This document shows, one piece after another, positions 28,101-38,795 of a DNA stretch of 64,000 nt (its first letter is position 1; each line of letters starts with the position of its first letter). The position numbers were made by a program, and so were the translations under genes. This DNA is from Merdibacter massiliensis (GTDB lineage: Bacteria; Bacillota_I; Bacilli_A; Erysipelotrichales; Erysipelotrichaceae), in contig NZ_LT699725.1 in assembly GCF_900155395.1 (NCBI RefSeq), forward strand, positions 26,071 through 90,070, written 5' to 3'. The notes beneath the pieces are model-generated. The model searched no databases. It had not been told where the DNA came from and saw only the letters and a list, made by a program, of their open reading frames with translations.

Positions 28101-28681
28101 AGATCGCAATCTTCGCTTCCGGAAGCGGAACTAATTTTGAAAATCTTGTTCATTGCATGCAGGAAGGGAGTCTATCCAATTGTACGTGTGAATTATTGGT
28201 CGTAGATAAGGCAAATGCAAAAGCATTGGAGCGTGCAGAGCGATTGCACGTAGAGGCAATTTATGTAAATCCAAAAGAATATCCTGATAAACAAGCGTAT
28301 GAACAAGAAATACGCCGGCATTTAGAAGAGAAGGGCGTAGAGCTGATTGTATTAGCTGGATACATGCGTTTTATTGGAGAAGAGCTGTTGAATCATTATC
28401 CAAGACGAATCATCAACATTCATCCGGCATATTTGCCGAACTTTCCAGGAGCGCATGGAATACAAGATGCATATGAAGCAAAGGCTGCTTATACAGGAGT
28501 GACGGTTCATTATGTAGATGAAGGAATTGATACAGGTGAAATCATAATGCAAGAAAAGATCATGATCGATCCTGCATGGACTTTAAGCGAGTTAGAATCA
28601 CATGTGCATGCCTTGGAATATATTCTGTTTCCTAAGGCGGTCGCTAAGATATGTGAACAAATAGAGGAGGAGAGAGCATGA
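28094..28681 (+). CDS. purN: Phosphoribosylglycinamide formyltransferase
   Basis: 195 aa. It formylates GAR with 10-formyl-THF. Motifs are [13 protein letters not shown] at the N terminus, [10 protein letters not shown], the active-site [15 protein letters not shown] and [13 protein letters not shown]. Its start is inside the end of purM and its stop overlaps the purH start (ATGA). Confidence 0.96.
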   Translation: MVKIAIFASGSGTNFENLVHCMQEGSLSNCTCELLVVDKANAKALERAERLHVEAIYVNPKEYPDKQAYEQEIRRHLEEKGVELIVLAGYMRFIGEELLNHYPRRIINIHPAYLPNFPGAHGIQDAYEAKAAYTGVTVHYVDEGIDTGEIIMQEKIMIDPAWTLSELESHVHALEYILFPKAVAKICEQIEEERA

Positions 28682-30210
28682 AAAGAGCATTGATCAGTGT
28701 TTCTGACAAGAGCGGACTGGTTGCATTCGCAAAAGGATTAAAGGATCTGGGATATGAGATCATTTCAACAGGCGGTACACGTAAGGCATTAGAGGTTGCC
28801 GGTATCGAAACTATCTCCATTTCTGATGTTACTGGTTTTCCAGAAATCATGGATGGACGTGTAAAGACACTGCATCCAAAAGTACATGGTGCTTTACTGG
28901 GCGTTCGCGACAATGAAAGTCATATGGCGCAATTGAAAGAATTGGGCATTGACTTGATTGATCTGGTTTGTGTCAATTTATATCCATTCAAGGAAACTGT
29001 TCATAAACCAGGGGTAACACATGAAGAAGTCATTGAGAATATCGATATCGGCGGACCAAGCATGTTGCGCAGTGCATCAAAAAACTATGCATCCATTCCG
29101 GTACTTTGCGATCCAAAGGATTATGAAAAAGTATTAAAAGAATTACAAGAAAATGGTGAAACAAGTTTAGATACACGGGAGCATCTGGCTGCTAAAGTAT
29201 TCCGTCATACAGCACGTTATGATGCGATGATCGCTGAATATCTGACGGCACGTACAGGAGAGAAATATCCAGAAAGCTTTACAATTACATATGATAAAGT
29301 GCAGGATCTTCGTTATGGAGAAAACCCACATCAAAGTGCGGCATTTTATAAAAATATGCATCCGCAATACTCTTTAGCAAATGCAACGCAACTGCATGGA
29401 AAAGAATTATCTTATAACAACATCCAAGATGGAAATGCAGCTATTGAAATCTTAAAAGATTTTGAAGGACAGCCGGCTGCTGTTGGTGTTAAACATATGA
29501 ATCCATGCGGAATTGGTATTGGCAAGACAATTGAAGAAGCATGGGATAAGGCATACGAAGCAGATCCTGTATCGATTTTTGGCGGTATCGTTGCTTTGAA
29601 TGCGCCTGTGAATATGGCCATTGCAGAAAAACTGTCCAAGATCTTTTTGGAAATCATCATTGCACCGGATTTTGCACAGGATGCTTTTGAACTGTTGTCA
29701 AAGAAGAAAAATATCCGTTTGATGAAACTCGATACATCTTTGGAACCAGATGCAAAATACAAAGTAACAAATGTATTAGATGGACTGCTGGTACAAGATA
29801 TGGATACAAAACAGATCACAGCAGAGGATCTGCGTTGTGTGACAAACCGCAAACCGACACAGGAAGAAATCGAACAGCTGTTATTTGCTTGGAAAGTGGT
29901 CAAACATGTAAAATCCAATGCGATCGTCTTAGTAAAAGACAACATGACAATTGGTGTTGGCGCAGGACAGATGAACCGTGTAGGTGCAGCGAAGATCGCA
30001 ATCGAACAGGCTGGCGAAAAGGCAAAAGGCTCAGTTATGTCCTCTGATGCCTTCTTCCCAATGCCGGATACAGTAGAAGAGGCAGTCAAAGCAGGAGTTA
30101 CAGCTATCATTCAGCCGGGAGGGTCTATTAAGGATCAGCTGTCTATTGATGTCTGCAACGAATATGGTATTGCCATGGTCTATACAGGGGTACGCCACTT
30201 TAAACATTAA
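28678..30210 (+). CDS. purH: Bifunctional AICAR formyltransferase / IMP cyclohydrolase
   Basis: 510 aa. It carries out the last two steps to IMP. The N-terminal MGS-like cyclohydrolase domain has ALISVSDKSGLV, STGGTRKALE and VKTLHPKVHG. The C-terminal transformylase domain has DLRYGENPHQSA, VKHMNPCGIG and the final SDAFFPMPD...IQPGGSIKDQ region. GGAGGAG precedes the start. It is the last gene of the unit; purF, purC, purD and purB are not in the window. Confidence 0.97.
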   Translation: MKRALISVSDKSGLVAFAKGLKDLGYEIISTGGTRKALEVAGIETISISDVTGFPEIMDGRVKTLHPKVHGALLGVRDNESHMAQLKELGIDLIDLVCVNLYPFKETVHKPGVTHEEVIENIDIGGPSMLRSASKNYASIPVLCDPKDYEKVLKELQENGETSLDTREHLAAKVFRHTARYDAMIAEYLTARTGEKYPESFTITYDKVQDLRYGENPHQSAAFYKNMHPQYSLANATQLHGKELSYNNIQDGNAAIEILKDFEGQPAAVGVKHMNPCGIGIGKTIEEAWDKAYEADPVSIFGGIVALNAPVNMAIAEKLSKIFLEIIIAPDFAQDAFELLSKKKNIRLMKLDTSLEPDAKYKVTNVLDGLLVQDMDTKQITAEDLRCVTNRKPTQEEIEQLLFAWKVVKHVKSNAIVLVKDNMTIGVGAGQMNRVGAAKIAIEQAGEKAKGSVMSSDAFFPMPDTVEEAVKAGVTAIIQPGGSIKDQLSIDVCNEYGIAMVYTGVRHFKH

Positions 30211-30240
30211 TAGAAATGTATTATAATAATATGCAGAAAT

Positions 30241-30275
30241 AGAGGGGATCGATGAAATCTCCTCTTTCGCTTTTT
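30241..30275 (+). terminator. Terminator after purH
   Basis: AGAGGGGAT (30241-30249) pairs with ATCTCCTCT (30257-30265), followed by an interrupted T run. A TATAAT at 30288-30293 follows and may serve mnmG. Confidence 0.7.
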
Positions 30276-30318
30276 GCACTTCGCATTTATAATAGTATGG
30301 GAAAAGTTAGGTGATTAC

Positions 30319-32172
30319 ATGATCGATGTGATAGTCATTGGCGGAGGACATGCTGGAATTGAAGCAGCTCTTGCTTGTGCGAGAATGAAAAAAGAAACAG
30401 TGTTATTTACACTGCATATCAATATGATTGCGACAATGCCTTGCAATCCGAGCGTTGGTGGTCCTGCTAAAGGAATCGTGGTGCGGGAGATCGATGCCCT
30501 TGGCGGTGAAATGGGACGTGCAGCGGATGCAACAGCTTTGCAGTTTAAGATGTTAAATACGACAAAAGGCCCTGGTGTACAGAGCTTGCGTGTACAAAGC
30601 GATAAGATCGCATATAAAAAATATATGCAGGATGTTGTGCTGCACCAAGAACATTTAACGGTACGAGAAGCTTGTGTAGAACGTATCGTTGCGGAAAATG
30701 GAATGATCAAAGGTGTACTATTGCAAGACGGCAGCATGGTCGAATCAAAGATCGTGATTGTTACAAGCGGTACCTTCATGGCTTCTTCCATCTTGGTTGG
30801 CCATACGTCTACACCAGGAGGCCCGGATGGAGAACCGACTACACCTCATTTGTCACAAAGTTTACGTGATTTAGGGCTGCGCACATTTCGCTTAAAAACA
30901 GGAACCCCTGCTCGTATCTTGACAAGTTCTATTGATTTCTCAAAGGCGGAAGTGCAGCCAGGTACGAATGAATTTGTTTGTTTCAGTGAAGATACGACGT
31001 ATATTCCACCTTTTGAAGAACAAGAGGTTTGTTACTTGACATATACGACGCCCAAAACGCATGAGATCATTCAAAAGAATTTACAGGAATCTGCCATGTA
31101 TTCCGGATTGGTCAAAGGAGTCGGTCCACGTTATTGCCCAAGCATTGAAGATAAATTAGTGCGATTTGCGGATAAACCGCGGCATCAGATTTTTTTGGAA
31201 CCGGAAAGCCGTTCATTAGATACGACATATATACAAGGATTTTCTACTTCTATGCCGCACGATGTACAAGAGCAGATGTTAAGAAGTCTGCCGGGACTGG
31301 AAAATTGCGTGATCAAAAAATATGCATATGCCATTGAATATGATGCAATCGATCCTTTGCAATGCAAACCAAGCCTTGAGAATAAAGTTATCGAAAACTT
31401 ATTCACAGCCGGGCAGGTCAATGGAACCAGCGGTTATGAAGAAGCTGCAGCTCAAGGATTGATGGCCGGTATCAATGCCTCGCTGAAGTTGGAGGGAAAA
31501 GAACCGCTTGTATTGCATCGCGATGAAGCTTATATAGGCGTCATGATCGATGATCTGGTGACAAAAGGAACAAAAGAACCTTATCGTTTATTGACATCTC
31601 GCGCAGAATACCGCTTATTGTTACGCCATGATAATGCAGATGTACGCTTGACACAATATGGATATGATATTGGTCTGATTCCAGAACCTCGCTATCAAAA
31701 TTTTTTGCAGAAGGAGCAAGCCGTACGCCAAGGTATGGAAGAGCTGAAAGAAATCCGCTTTACGCCGAAATCAGAGGTAAATGCATATCTGGAGCAGATT
31801 GGATATGAACCGCTCAAAGAGGGAATCAGTGCTTTTGAGTTGTTGCGCCGACCGAAAGTAACGTTACAAGGATTGTATCCTTATACGAACATAGATATGG
31901 TTGAAAAAGTACAAAGACAAATTGAAATTGAAATCAAATATGAGGGATACATTGCGAAAGCAAGACGTGATGCCCGTCATTTGCATGCCATGGACAAGAT
32001 GCGCATTCCAAAGAATTTAGATTATGCTACAATGGAACATTTATCATTGGAGGCAAGACAAAAATTAGCACAAATTCAACCTGAAACATTGGGACAAGCT
32101 TCTCGTATCTCTGGAGTCAATCCAGCAGATATAGCTGTTTTGGCAATGGTGATCCAAGAAAAAAAAGAATAA
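30319..32172 (+). CDS. mnmG: tRNA uridine-5-carboxymethylaminomethyl modification enzyme, FAD subunit
   Basis: 617 aa. With MnmE it modifies the wobble uridine of several tRNAs. The FAD motif VIGGGHAGIEAALA is at the N terminus. Other signatures are NPSVGGPAKG, GPRYCPSIEDK and AGQVNGTSGYEEAAAQG. The ATG at 30319 is preferred over 30274, because the latter would run through the purH terminator. In many Firmicutes mnmG sits next to rsmG and noc; here it is 24 kb away from them and behind the purine genes. mnmE is not in the window. Confidence 0.96.
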   Translation: MIDVIVIGGGHAGIEAALACARMKKETVLFTLHINMIATMPCNPSVGGPAKGIVVREIDALGGEMGRAADATALQFKMLNTTKGPGVQSLRVQSDKIAYKKYMQDVVLHQEHLTVREACVERIVAENGMIKGVLLQDGSMVESKIVIVTSGTFMASSILVGHTSTPGGPDGEPTTPHLSQSLRDLGLRTFRLKTGTPARILTSSIDFSKAEVQPGTNEFVCFSEDTTYIPPFEEQEVCYLTYTTPKTHEIIQKNLQESAMYSGLVKGVGPRYCPSIEDKLVRFADKPRHQIFLEPESRSLDTTYIQGFSTSMPHDVQEQMLRSLPGLENCVIKKYAYAIEYDAIDPLQCKPSLENKVIENLFTAGQVNGTSGYEEAAAQGLMAGINASLKLEGKEPLVLHRDEAYIGVMIDDLVTKGTKEPYRLLTSRAEYRLLLRHDNADVRLTQYGYDIGLIPEPRYQNFLQKEQAVRQGMEELKEIRFTPKSEVNAYLEQIGYEPLKEGISAFELLRRPKVTLQGLYPYTNIDMVEKVQRQIEIEIKYEGYIAKARRDARHLHAMDKMRIPKNLDYATMEHLSLEARQKLAQIQPETLGQASRISGVNPADIAVLAMVIQEKKE

Positions 32173-32180
32173 ATAACATG

Positions 32181-32211
32181 GAGATGATTTTCACTTATCA
32201 TCTCTTTTTTT
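32181..32211 (+). terminator. Terminator after mnmG
   Basis: GAGATGAT (32181-32188) pairs with ATCATCTC (32197-32204) and is followed by seven T. Confidence 0.88.
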
Positions 32212-32496
32212 AGAATAAATTGTTGAAAAAAAGCATAATGATGTAAAATAATACATGTTTTAAGTTAAATATTCTACATTTATTATAAAAACCAACTTTA
32301 TTTATATTTTTTAGTAAAATATTTGTACATTTTAACAGTTACGTTCTTTTTTATGAAAGCGCTTGTGAATGTAACCGGTGTCATGCATAATCAAAGAGCA
32401 TGTGTTTTATGGAATTTATTACCAAATGCTGTTCATATATAATTCGAAATATGTTGGTAAAAAATTCTACCCTGTCATGCCTAGTAGGAGGAAAAA
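32212..32496. other. AT-rich upstream region of the GH84 gene
   Basis: 285 bp of very AT-rich spacer. It holds a TATAAT-like -10 near 32437 (CATATATAATTCG) and a weak cre-like half palindrome (TGAAAGCGCTT near 32354). AGGAGG is at 32487-32492, just before the GH84 start. No ORF or further hairpin was recognised. Confidence 0.4.
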
Positions 32497-35400
32497 ATGG
32501 AAAAGACTAGACAACAACATGCTTGGACCCGTATGTTTTCATTCGCCTTAGCCTTGTTAATGACGGTAAGCGCCGTAATGGGAACTGCATTGCCAAGCAA
32601 AGCGGCAGAGTTGCCAGAGTATGAAATTTATCCGCATCCGCAAACGATAGAATATGGGGATGCATCTTATATCATTCAAAAAGAAGTAAATATCGTGTAT
32701 GAGAATACGATCGATAAAGAAACCAAAGCGCGATTAGAAGAAACTTTGGCGTTAAAAGGAAACATCAACAGCAGTGTTTCAGAACAATTGGACAAAAATA
32801 AAACAAATATCTTGGTTGGTATTTATGGTTCTAATGGCTATGTTGATCAATATGTCAAAAACCATAGTAAAATTAACACACCCGATTTATTCAAAAAAAC
32901 GGATGCCTATCTGTTGAGTAATCAAGATGGTGTCATAACGATCCTGGGAAAAGACAGTGATGCTTGTTTTTATGGTCTGACAACTTTTTATCATGTACTA
33001 AAACAATTAGACAGCTACACTATTCGTAACTTTCATATCGAAGATTGGGCAGATGTTGTCAGCCGCGGATTCATTGAAGGTTATTACGGTAATCCCTGGT
33101 CAACCAATGATCGTATCAATTTAATGAAATGGGCGGGTTATTATAAGTTGAATTCCTATATTTATGCGCCTAAAAATGATCCAAAACATAATGAACAATG
33201 GCGTCAGATGTATTCAGAGGATGAATTGAAAAAAATGATCATTCCGTTATCTGAAGCTGGACAAAAATCGAAATGCCGATTTGTATATGCTTTGCATCCG
33301 TTCATGTATAATCCAATTAAATTTGGCAGTGATGAACAATATGAAAAAGATCTGCAGATAGTAAAAGATAAATTTACGCAGGTCATTGAGAAAGGCGGTG
33401 TTCGTCAAATTGCAATCTTGGCAGATGATGCAAATAATGTTGGTGGTCAAAATTATGTTCGATTCTTAAAGGATATGGTCAATTGGTTGGAAACCATGAA
33501 AGAAAAATATCCAGATCTGAAAATGACTCTTCCGTTTTGTACACAAGAATACATGTACGGCGGTCAGGATTACTATCGCGATTTCCCGCAGAATGTGCAG
33601 ATCGTCATGACGGGTGGAAAAATTTGGGGAGAAGTAAGCGATGGTTTTACAAATTCATTTGCTAAAAAAACAGGAAGAGGTCCTTATTTATGGATCAATT
33701 GGCCTTGCAGTGATAATTCTAAGAAACATTTGATCATGGGCGGATATGATACTTTCCTGCATCCAAATGTAAATCCAGAAAATATACAGGGAATTGTATT
33801 AAATCCGATGCAGCAGTCGGAACCAAGCAAAGTGGCTATCTTTGGAAATGCATGTTATGCATGGAATATCTGGAAAGACAAAGCCACTGCAAACAAGGCA
33901 TGGGAAGATTCTTTTAAATACGTTGATCATAATTCCGCAATTGAAAACGAAGCATCAGCTGCTTTACGTGAACTGTCCAAACATATGATCAATCAAAATA
34001 TGGATGATCGAGTAACTAAATTGCAGGAATCAGTGGAACTGGCTGAAAAGATCAATACATTTAAAGATAAGCTGAATAATGGAACATTGCAGATAGAAGA
34101 TATTTCAAAAATGATGCAAGAGTTTGAAACATTGCAAAATGCAGCCGAAGTTTACCGTGCACAAGCGGACGACGAGAATCTGCGAGATCAGATCAAGTAT
34201 TGGCTGGATTGCTGGAAAGACACCAATACAGCAGCAATCGCATATCTAAATGGCATCAAAGCAGTTTTAGAAGAAGATACAACTTCTGTCTATCAATACA
34301 GCAATGAAGCAAAAACAGCTTGGAATGCTTCCAAGAATCATCCTTTCCTGTATGTAAATCATAATGAGTATGCTGAAGTAGGTGTACAGCATATTGTGCC
34401 TTTCATCAATACGATGGATACCTATCTTTCCAAAAAAGTACAGGAGATTTCTGATCCAACGATCATTACAAGTACTTATATCAGTAATGCATTTACAAGA
34501 CCATCTTCAGGTTCAACTGAAGCAATTTTCGACGGTAAGGATCAAACCTCTGTCCAATTCAAAGAACCTAATTATCCAAAAGCGAATGATTATTTTGGCG
34601 TAAAATACAATCGTGCTATCGATGTCAAGACCATTCGTGTGGTGATGGGTGAAGGAAAAAATCATTTGCAATATAGCAAACTGCAGTATCTGCCAAAAGA
34701 TACAGATGAAAAGAATGGCTGGAAAGATGTCAACAACAAAACATACACTTTCGGAAATGGATCCTCTGCAGTGATCGAAGAACAAGATCTGAATTTAAAA
34801 GATGTAGCAGCACTTCGTCTGGTTGCAACAAAAGCAAATGAATTTGACAGCTGGGTTTCGATTGCCTCTTTTGATGTAAATAAAAAAGAGAATAAACAAG
34901 AGCAGTACGATGTAAGCAGTGTTTCGATCGAAAATGCGAATGCTGTACAGAATACAGATACGGCAAAGGTAACCGACAATAATGAGAAAACAGAACTCTG
35001 GCTAAAAGGAACTGGAGATTTCATACCTGCAGATGCAGCCGTCGTATTGGATTTAGGGAAAAATCAAGAGATTGGTGCAGTATCTGTTGTGCAGGATGTG
35101 AATCGGGCAAATGGCACAGATATCTTAGATAAAGCAGTTGTTGAGGTAAAACAGGATGGGAGTGCTGAATGGAAAGAGTTTGCCGCGCTGAAAAAAGCAA
35201 ATAAACAAACGGTAGCCGGTATTGCGACAGCGCGGTACGTGCGTGTTCGTAATTTGGAAAGGAAGGATGTCTGGTGGAGACTTGGTGAGATTGCCGTATA
35301 TCCAACAAATAAAAATGCTCCATTAACGTTAAGTGCTAAAGCTGTCAATACACAGATCGGAAAGAATGGAGCAGTCAATGATAACAGCAAAAATAACAAA

Positions 35401-38400
35401 TATGATTATATTGTTGATGGAAATGAAAGTACGTTAGCCTGGCTTGCTGGAAATGGAAATACGGATATTTATGCTAATCAAGGTGTACAAATTGACTTCA
35501 ATAAAGAAACTGCATTAAAAGAAATTGCTATTTTGCAAGGAAGCGGAGATCGTGTGTCTTCGTTGAAAATCGAGTATGCGGAAGCTGGACAATGGAAAGA
35601 ATTGACCACGGTCAGCGATGCAGGAACTAGAGTCAAAGTGGATGGCAAAGGTACAATGACGAATGCAATTCGTTTGTTGAATACGGAGGCTGATACAAAT
35701 CATTGGTGGCAGTTGTATGAAGTAAAGATCAAAGAACAAGCACAAAGAGATGCCCAAAACGTATTCTCCAATGTACAAAAACATAATTTTGATGCGGCAA
35801 TCGAAGAGGAGCAGGCTGATCTTTCCACTGGAAATATCACATTGAAACCAAACGAATATATTGGCATTGATTTAAAAGAAATTAAGAAAATAGCGTCAGT
35901 CGAAAAAGAATTGACTGGAAATGGAATTGTCTTAGAATGGTCAAATAATGGAAAGATTTGGGAAAATGATAAAACGATCAATGGAAAAACTGCTCGCTAT
36001 GTCCGTTTGCGCAATTCTTCACAAGTTTCTGTTGATACCAATGTGAAAAAGTTCATCGTCCATTTGGAATCTATTGGAGAAATTGGAGAACTGATCTCTT
36101 CTGATATTTCAATTATCAAAGATTGGGGAGACAGCAGAAATAACGGAAAAGCATTTGACAATGATATCAATACACAAACCAAGTTTGGCGGCTCTCCAAA
36201 AAAAGGAAATACGATCGTATATAGCTTTGGACGTGAAATCGATGTAAGATCTTTACGTATTTATACATCAGACGGTACGACGGACTATATCAGAGATGCA
36301 AAAGTACAGCTTTCAATGAATGGACTGAAATGGGAAGATGCTTTTGAAATCGGTGACGGTGTAAAAGATACAAGCGAACAGGCAAATAAAAATATGGTAT
36401 CATCCGGTACAGGCAATGTCGATACAAATTATCCAAATATCCGATATTATGGAAAAGATGACATCAATCAAAAAGCAAAATTTATGCGTCTATTGATTAC
36501 TGCAGATTATCCGAACCGTGCACTGATCATCAATGAAGTCATGATCAATGGAGGTGAATATATCTCTCCTGAATCGAACATGGCTTTCATGGGAACGATG
36601 GAAGAACGAGGACATATTCCTAGCAAGATGCTGGATGGCAACTTTACATCTACTTATCTTCCTTCAGCAAAAAACGGTTCTATGACTTACCAGATTTCTG
36701 ATGGATCTGCTGTTCGCAGTATTCGAATCATTCAAAATGGGAATCCGAGCAATGCCCTGGTAAAGGCAACTGCCTATAATGAAAAAACAGGAAAAGAAGA
36801 AGTCATGACACTCGGTCATCTAACACAGGCATTAAATGAGTTCAAGATCGGTGATGGACTTGTCTTGTTGAGTATTGAGATTTCGTGGGGTGAGCAGCTT
36901 CCAGAAATCGCTGAAATATTGTTGTTAGAGAAAGAGGCATCTTTGGCAGAAAAATCTGCATTGAATGATTTGCTCATGGCTAGACCGGCAGAGTATGATC
37001 AATGGACTTCCGCATCGAAACAAAAATATGATGGTTTGGTAAAAGTGGCAGAAGTTCTAAAAGAAGATGCAGCAGTGTCACAACTGACAGTAGATAACAT
37101 GATGGAAAGTTTGAAGAAGGCTCGCTCGCAGGCAAAAATGAAAGCAGCTCCAGCCGATATTGAAAATTTGATGGAAGCGGTGAAGAATCAGCTGCCTCAA
37201 GATGTTTATACAACAAATACATATGCATCCTATGCAAATTGTCTGAAGAAAATCGAGCTTGCATTAAAAGATAAGGAGAATCTTTCACAGGATGAGGCAA
37301 ACCAATTATTAGAAAAAATCAAACAGGCGAAATCATCACTTGCATACTCTATCCGCAACAGAGAGTTAGCAGAGTTGGAGTTATATTCCTTTGCATTGTT
37401 AGAACCAAACAATTATACTGTGGCATCTTATCAAAAATTAGCAGAAGCGAAGAAATTGACAGAAGAAAAAATTGCGGCAGATAAAGATGCTGCATCTATT
37501 CAGGACCGCATCGATCCTGCTACGTTCCTGCAGCTTAGAGAGACCTATAAAAAAGATATGGAAGATCTGGTCGATACAACCGCTTTACGTACAGAAGTGG
37601 AAACAAAAGTTGATGATTCGTTATATACACCGGAAAGTGTTGCGGCATATACTGCTGTGTTAGAAGAAAGCAGATCTTTATTCCAAAATGGAACAAAAGA
37701 GGAGATTGCAAAAGCAATTGCTCAATTGCAGGAGAAACGTGAACAATTGGTTCTTTTGACAGACATCCAATTACATGAATTATTACAGAAGGCACAAGCA
37801 TTGGAGAAAGAAAAATATACGTCAGAATCTTATGATGCATTGATGCATGTCGTGGATGAAGCAAAGAAACCAGGAATGAATCAAGAAGAGTATATCGCCA
37901 AATTGGATACAGCGATGAAAGCATTAGTGAATGTCGAGGCTTTAAAGACAAAAGCAGATGAAACCAGAAAGCTGGATCCAAAACAATATACGGTTGCTTC
38001 TTATCAAACAGTAGAAGCCTTGCTGAAACAAGCTGACATGCTTTTACGATCCGGCCAGCCGCAGGAGATACTAGAATGGATCGATTCTATGAATGTCTCT
38101 ATTCAAAAACTGGAATTACGTTCCCAAGATCTAGAAAAATATCGTGCTGATATTGTATGGAAAGAACAAGGAAATTACACAGATGGCTCTTACCAGCTAT
38201 ACAAAGATGCTTATTCCGCTCTTATGCAGGCAGATCCAGCAAATACGAGTGTGAAACTGTTTGAACAATTAAAAAGTGATTTTGAAAATGCTGAGCTTGC
38301 TTTAACGATCAATGATCAAAGCAAAACCGTAAATAAGCAGAAACTGTATGAACAATTAAAACTCTTTGACGGTTATCAATCAAAAGCATATACCGATCAA

Positions 38401-38688
38401 AGTTGGGCTGTATTTAAAAAAGCATATGATCATGCTTCCAATGTTTATATGGATGTAAATGCTGCACAGACAGAAGTTGATCTGGCAACGCTGGCTTTAG
38501 AAAAAGCAGGCAATGCATTGCAAAATAGAGAGACGGGACAGCAGGCAGATCACGAGCAGGAACAAACAAAGTTGCCTATGGTAAACACTGCTGCAGCGAC
38601 TTTACCGGTTGGGGCAGCGGCAGGAGTTTTCCTGTTCTCGCTTCTTGGAGTAGTTGCATTAAATAAAAGAAAACAACATCACAAATAA
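32497..38688 (+). CDS. Large surface GH84 beta-N-acetylhexosaminidase / hyaluronidase-like protein
   Basis: 2063 aa with a signal peptide (hydrophobic core ALALLMTVSAVMGTAL, cut near PSKAAE). Residues about 40-170 are the GH84 N-terminal domain. The catalytic domain begins at SRGFIEGYYGNPW (~residue 190) and carries the paired acids D310-D311 (ILADDANN). Several F5/8-type C (CBM32-like) beta-sandwich modules follow between roughly 660 and 1460 (DVWWRLGEIAVYPT and NHWWQLYEVKIKEQ are typical). From about 1480 to 2015 there are about eight helical FIVAR-like repeats of the YT-x-x-SY type. The tail KLPMVNTAAATLPVG is followed by a hydrophobic helix and KRKQHHK, resembling a sortase signal without a clean LPxTG. 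It probably removes terminal GlcNAc from host glycans or hyaluronan at the cell surface; the substrate is inferred. Confidence 0.88.
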   Translation: MEKTRQQHAWTRMFSFALALLMTVSAVMGTALPSKAAELPEYEIYPHPQTIEYGDASYIIQKEVNIVYENTIDKETKARLEETLALKGNINSSVSEQLDKNKTNILVGIYGSNGYVDQYVKNHSKINTPDLFKKTDAYLLSNQDGVITILGKDSDACFYGLTTFYHVLKQLDSYTIRNFHIEDWADVVSRGFIEGYYGNPWSTNDRINLMKWAGYYKLNSYIYAPKNDPKHNEQWRQMYSEDELKKMIIPLSEAGQKSKCRFVYALHPFMYNPIKFGSDEQYEKDLQIVKDKFTQVIEKGGVRQIAILADDANNVGGQNYVRFLKDMVNWLETMKEKYPDLKMTLPFCTQEYMYGGQDYYRDFPQNVQIVMTGGKIWGEVSDGFTNSFAKKTGRGPYLWINWPCSDNSKKHLIMGGYDTFLHPNVNPENIQGIVLNPMQQSEPSKVAIFGNACYAWNIWKDKATANKAWEDSFKYVDHNSAIENEASAALRELSKHMINQNMDDRVTKLQESVELAEKINTFKDKLNNGTLQIEDISKMMQEFETLQNAAEVYRAQADDENLRDQIKYWLDCWKDTNTAAIAYLNGIKAVLEEDTTSVYQYSNEAKTAWNASKNHPFLYVNHNEYAEVGVQHIVPFINTMDTYLSKKVQEISDPTIITSTYISNAFTRPSSGSTEAIFDGKDQTSVQFKEPNYPKANDYFGVKYNRAIDVKTIRVVMGEGKNHLQYSKLQYLPKDTDEKNGWKDVNNKTYTFGNGSSAVIEEQDLNLKDVAALRLVATKANEFDSWVSIASFDVNKKENKQEQYDVSSVSIENANAVQNTDTAKVTDNNEKTELWLKGTGDFIPADAAVVLDLGKNQEIGAVSVVQDVNRANGTDILDKAVVEVKQDGSAEWKEFAALKKANKQTVAGIATARYVRVRNLERKDVWWRLGEIAVYPTNKNAPLTLSAKAVNTQIGKNGAVNDNSKNNKYDYIVDGNESTLAWLAGNGNTDIYANQGVQIDFNKETALKEIAILQGSGDRVSSLKIEYAEAGQWKELTTVSDAGTRVKVDGKGTMTNAIRLLNTEADTNHWWQLYEVKIKEQAQRDAQNVFSNVQKHNFDAAIEEEQADLSTGNITLKPNEYIGIDLKEIKKIASVEKELTGNGIVLEWSNNGKIWENDKTINGKTARYVRLRNSSQVSVDTNVKKFIVHLESIGEIGELISSDISIIKDWGDSRNNGKAFDNDINTQTKFGGSPKKGNTIVYSFGREIDVRSLRIYTSDGTTDYIRDAKVQLSMNGLKWEDAFEIGDGVKDTSEQANKNMVSSGTGNVDTNYPNIRYYGKDDINQKAKFMRLLITADYPNRALIINEVMINGGEYISPESNMAFMGTMEERGHIPSKMLDGNFTSTYLPSAKNGSMTYQISDGSAVRSIRIIQNGNPSNALVKATAYNEKTGKEEVMTLGHLTQALNEFKIGDGLVLLSIEISWGEQLPEIAEILLLEKEASLAEKSALNDLLMARPAEYDQWTSASKQKYDGLVKVAEVLKEDAAVSQLTVDNMMESLKKARSQAKMKAAPADIENLMEAVKNQLPQDVYTTNTYASYANCLKKIELALKDKENLSQDEANQLLEKIKQAKSSLAYSIRNRELAELELYSFALLEPNNYTVASYQKLAEAKKLTEEKIAADKDAASIQDRIDPATFLQLRETYKKDMEDLVDTTALRTEVETKVDDSLYTPESVAAYTAVLEESRSLFQNGTKEEIAKAIAQLQEKREQLVLLTDIQLHELLQKAQALEKEKYTSESYDALMHVVDEAKKPGMNQEEYIAKLDTAMKALVNVEALKTKADETRKLDPKQYTVASYQTVEALLKQADMLLRSGQPQEILEWIDSMNVSIQKLELRSQDLEKYRADIVWKEQGNYTDGSYQLYKDAYSALMQADPANTSVKLFEQLKSDFENAELALTINDQSKTVNKQKLYEQLKLFDGYQSKAYTDQSWAVFKKAYDHASNVYMDVNAAQTEVDLATLALEKAGNALQNRETGQQADHEQEQTKLPMVNTAAATLPVGAAAGVFLFSLLGVVALNKRKQHHK

Positions 38689-38693
38689 TCGTG

Positions 38694-38730
38694 AAAAAAG
38701 GTGCGTTTCATAGATACGCGCCTTTTCTTT
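38694..38730 (+). terminator. Terminator after the GH84 gene
   Basis: AAAAGGTGCGT (38696-38706) pairs with ACGCGCCTTTT (38716-38726), with one G-U pair. The T-rich tail is TTTTCTTT. Confidence 0.85.
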
Positions 38731-38742
38731 CCAGCGAAGGAA

Positions 38743-38771
38743 TTGTCTCCTTTTTTTGTTTGTTTTATAAT
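38743..38771 (+). promoter_or_regulatory. Promoter for the Nudix-HD gene pair
   Basis: TTGTCT at 38743-38748 and TATAAT at 38766-38771 with a 17-bp spacer. The predicted transcript begins close to the TTG start at 38796. Confidence 0.7.
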
Positions 38772-38795
38772 GAAAAAAAGAATGGTGGTGGTGCT

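Noticed and set aside
30274-30318. Longer mnmG start at 30274
   Set aside because: The added codons overlap the purH terminator tail and the predicted -10 element.
32354-32367. Catabolite (cre) site upstream of the GH84 gene
   Set aside because: Only the left half and centre match (TGAAAGCGCT); the last three consensus positions fail.
38691-38795. Longer Nudix protein from ATG 38691
   Set aside because: The first codons are the GH84 terminator, and the promoter (38743-38771) lies inside this stretch.
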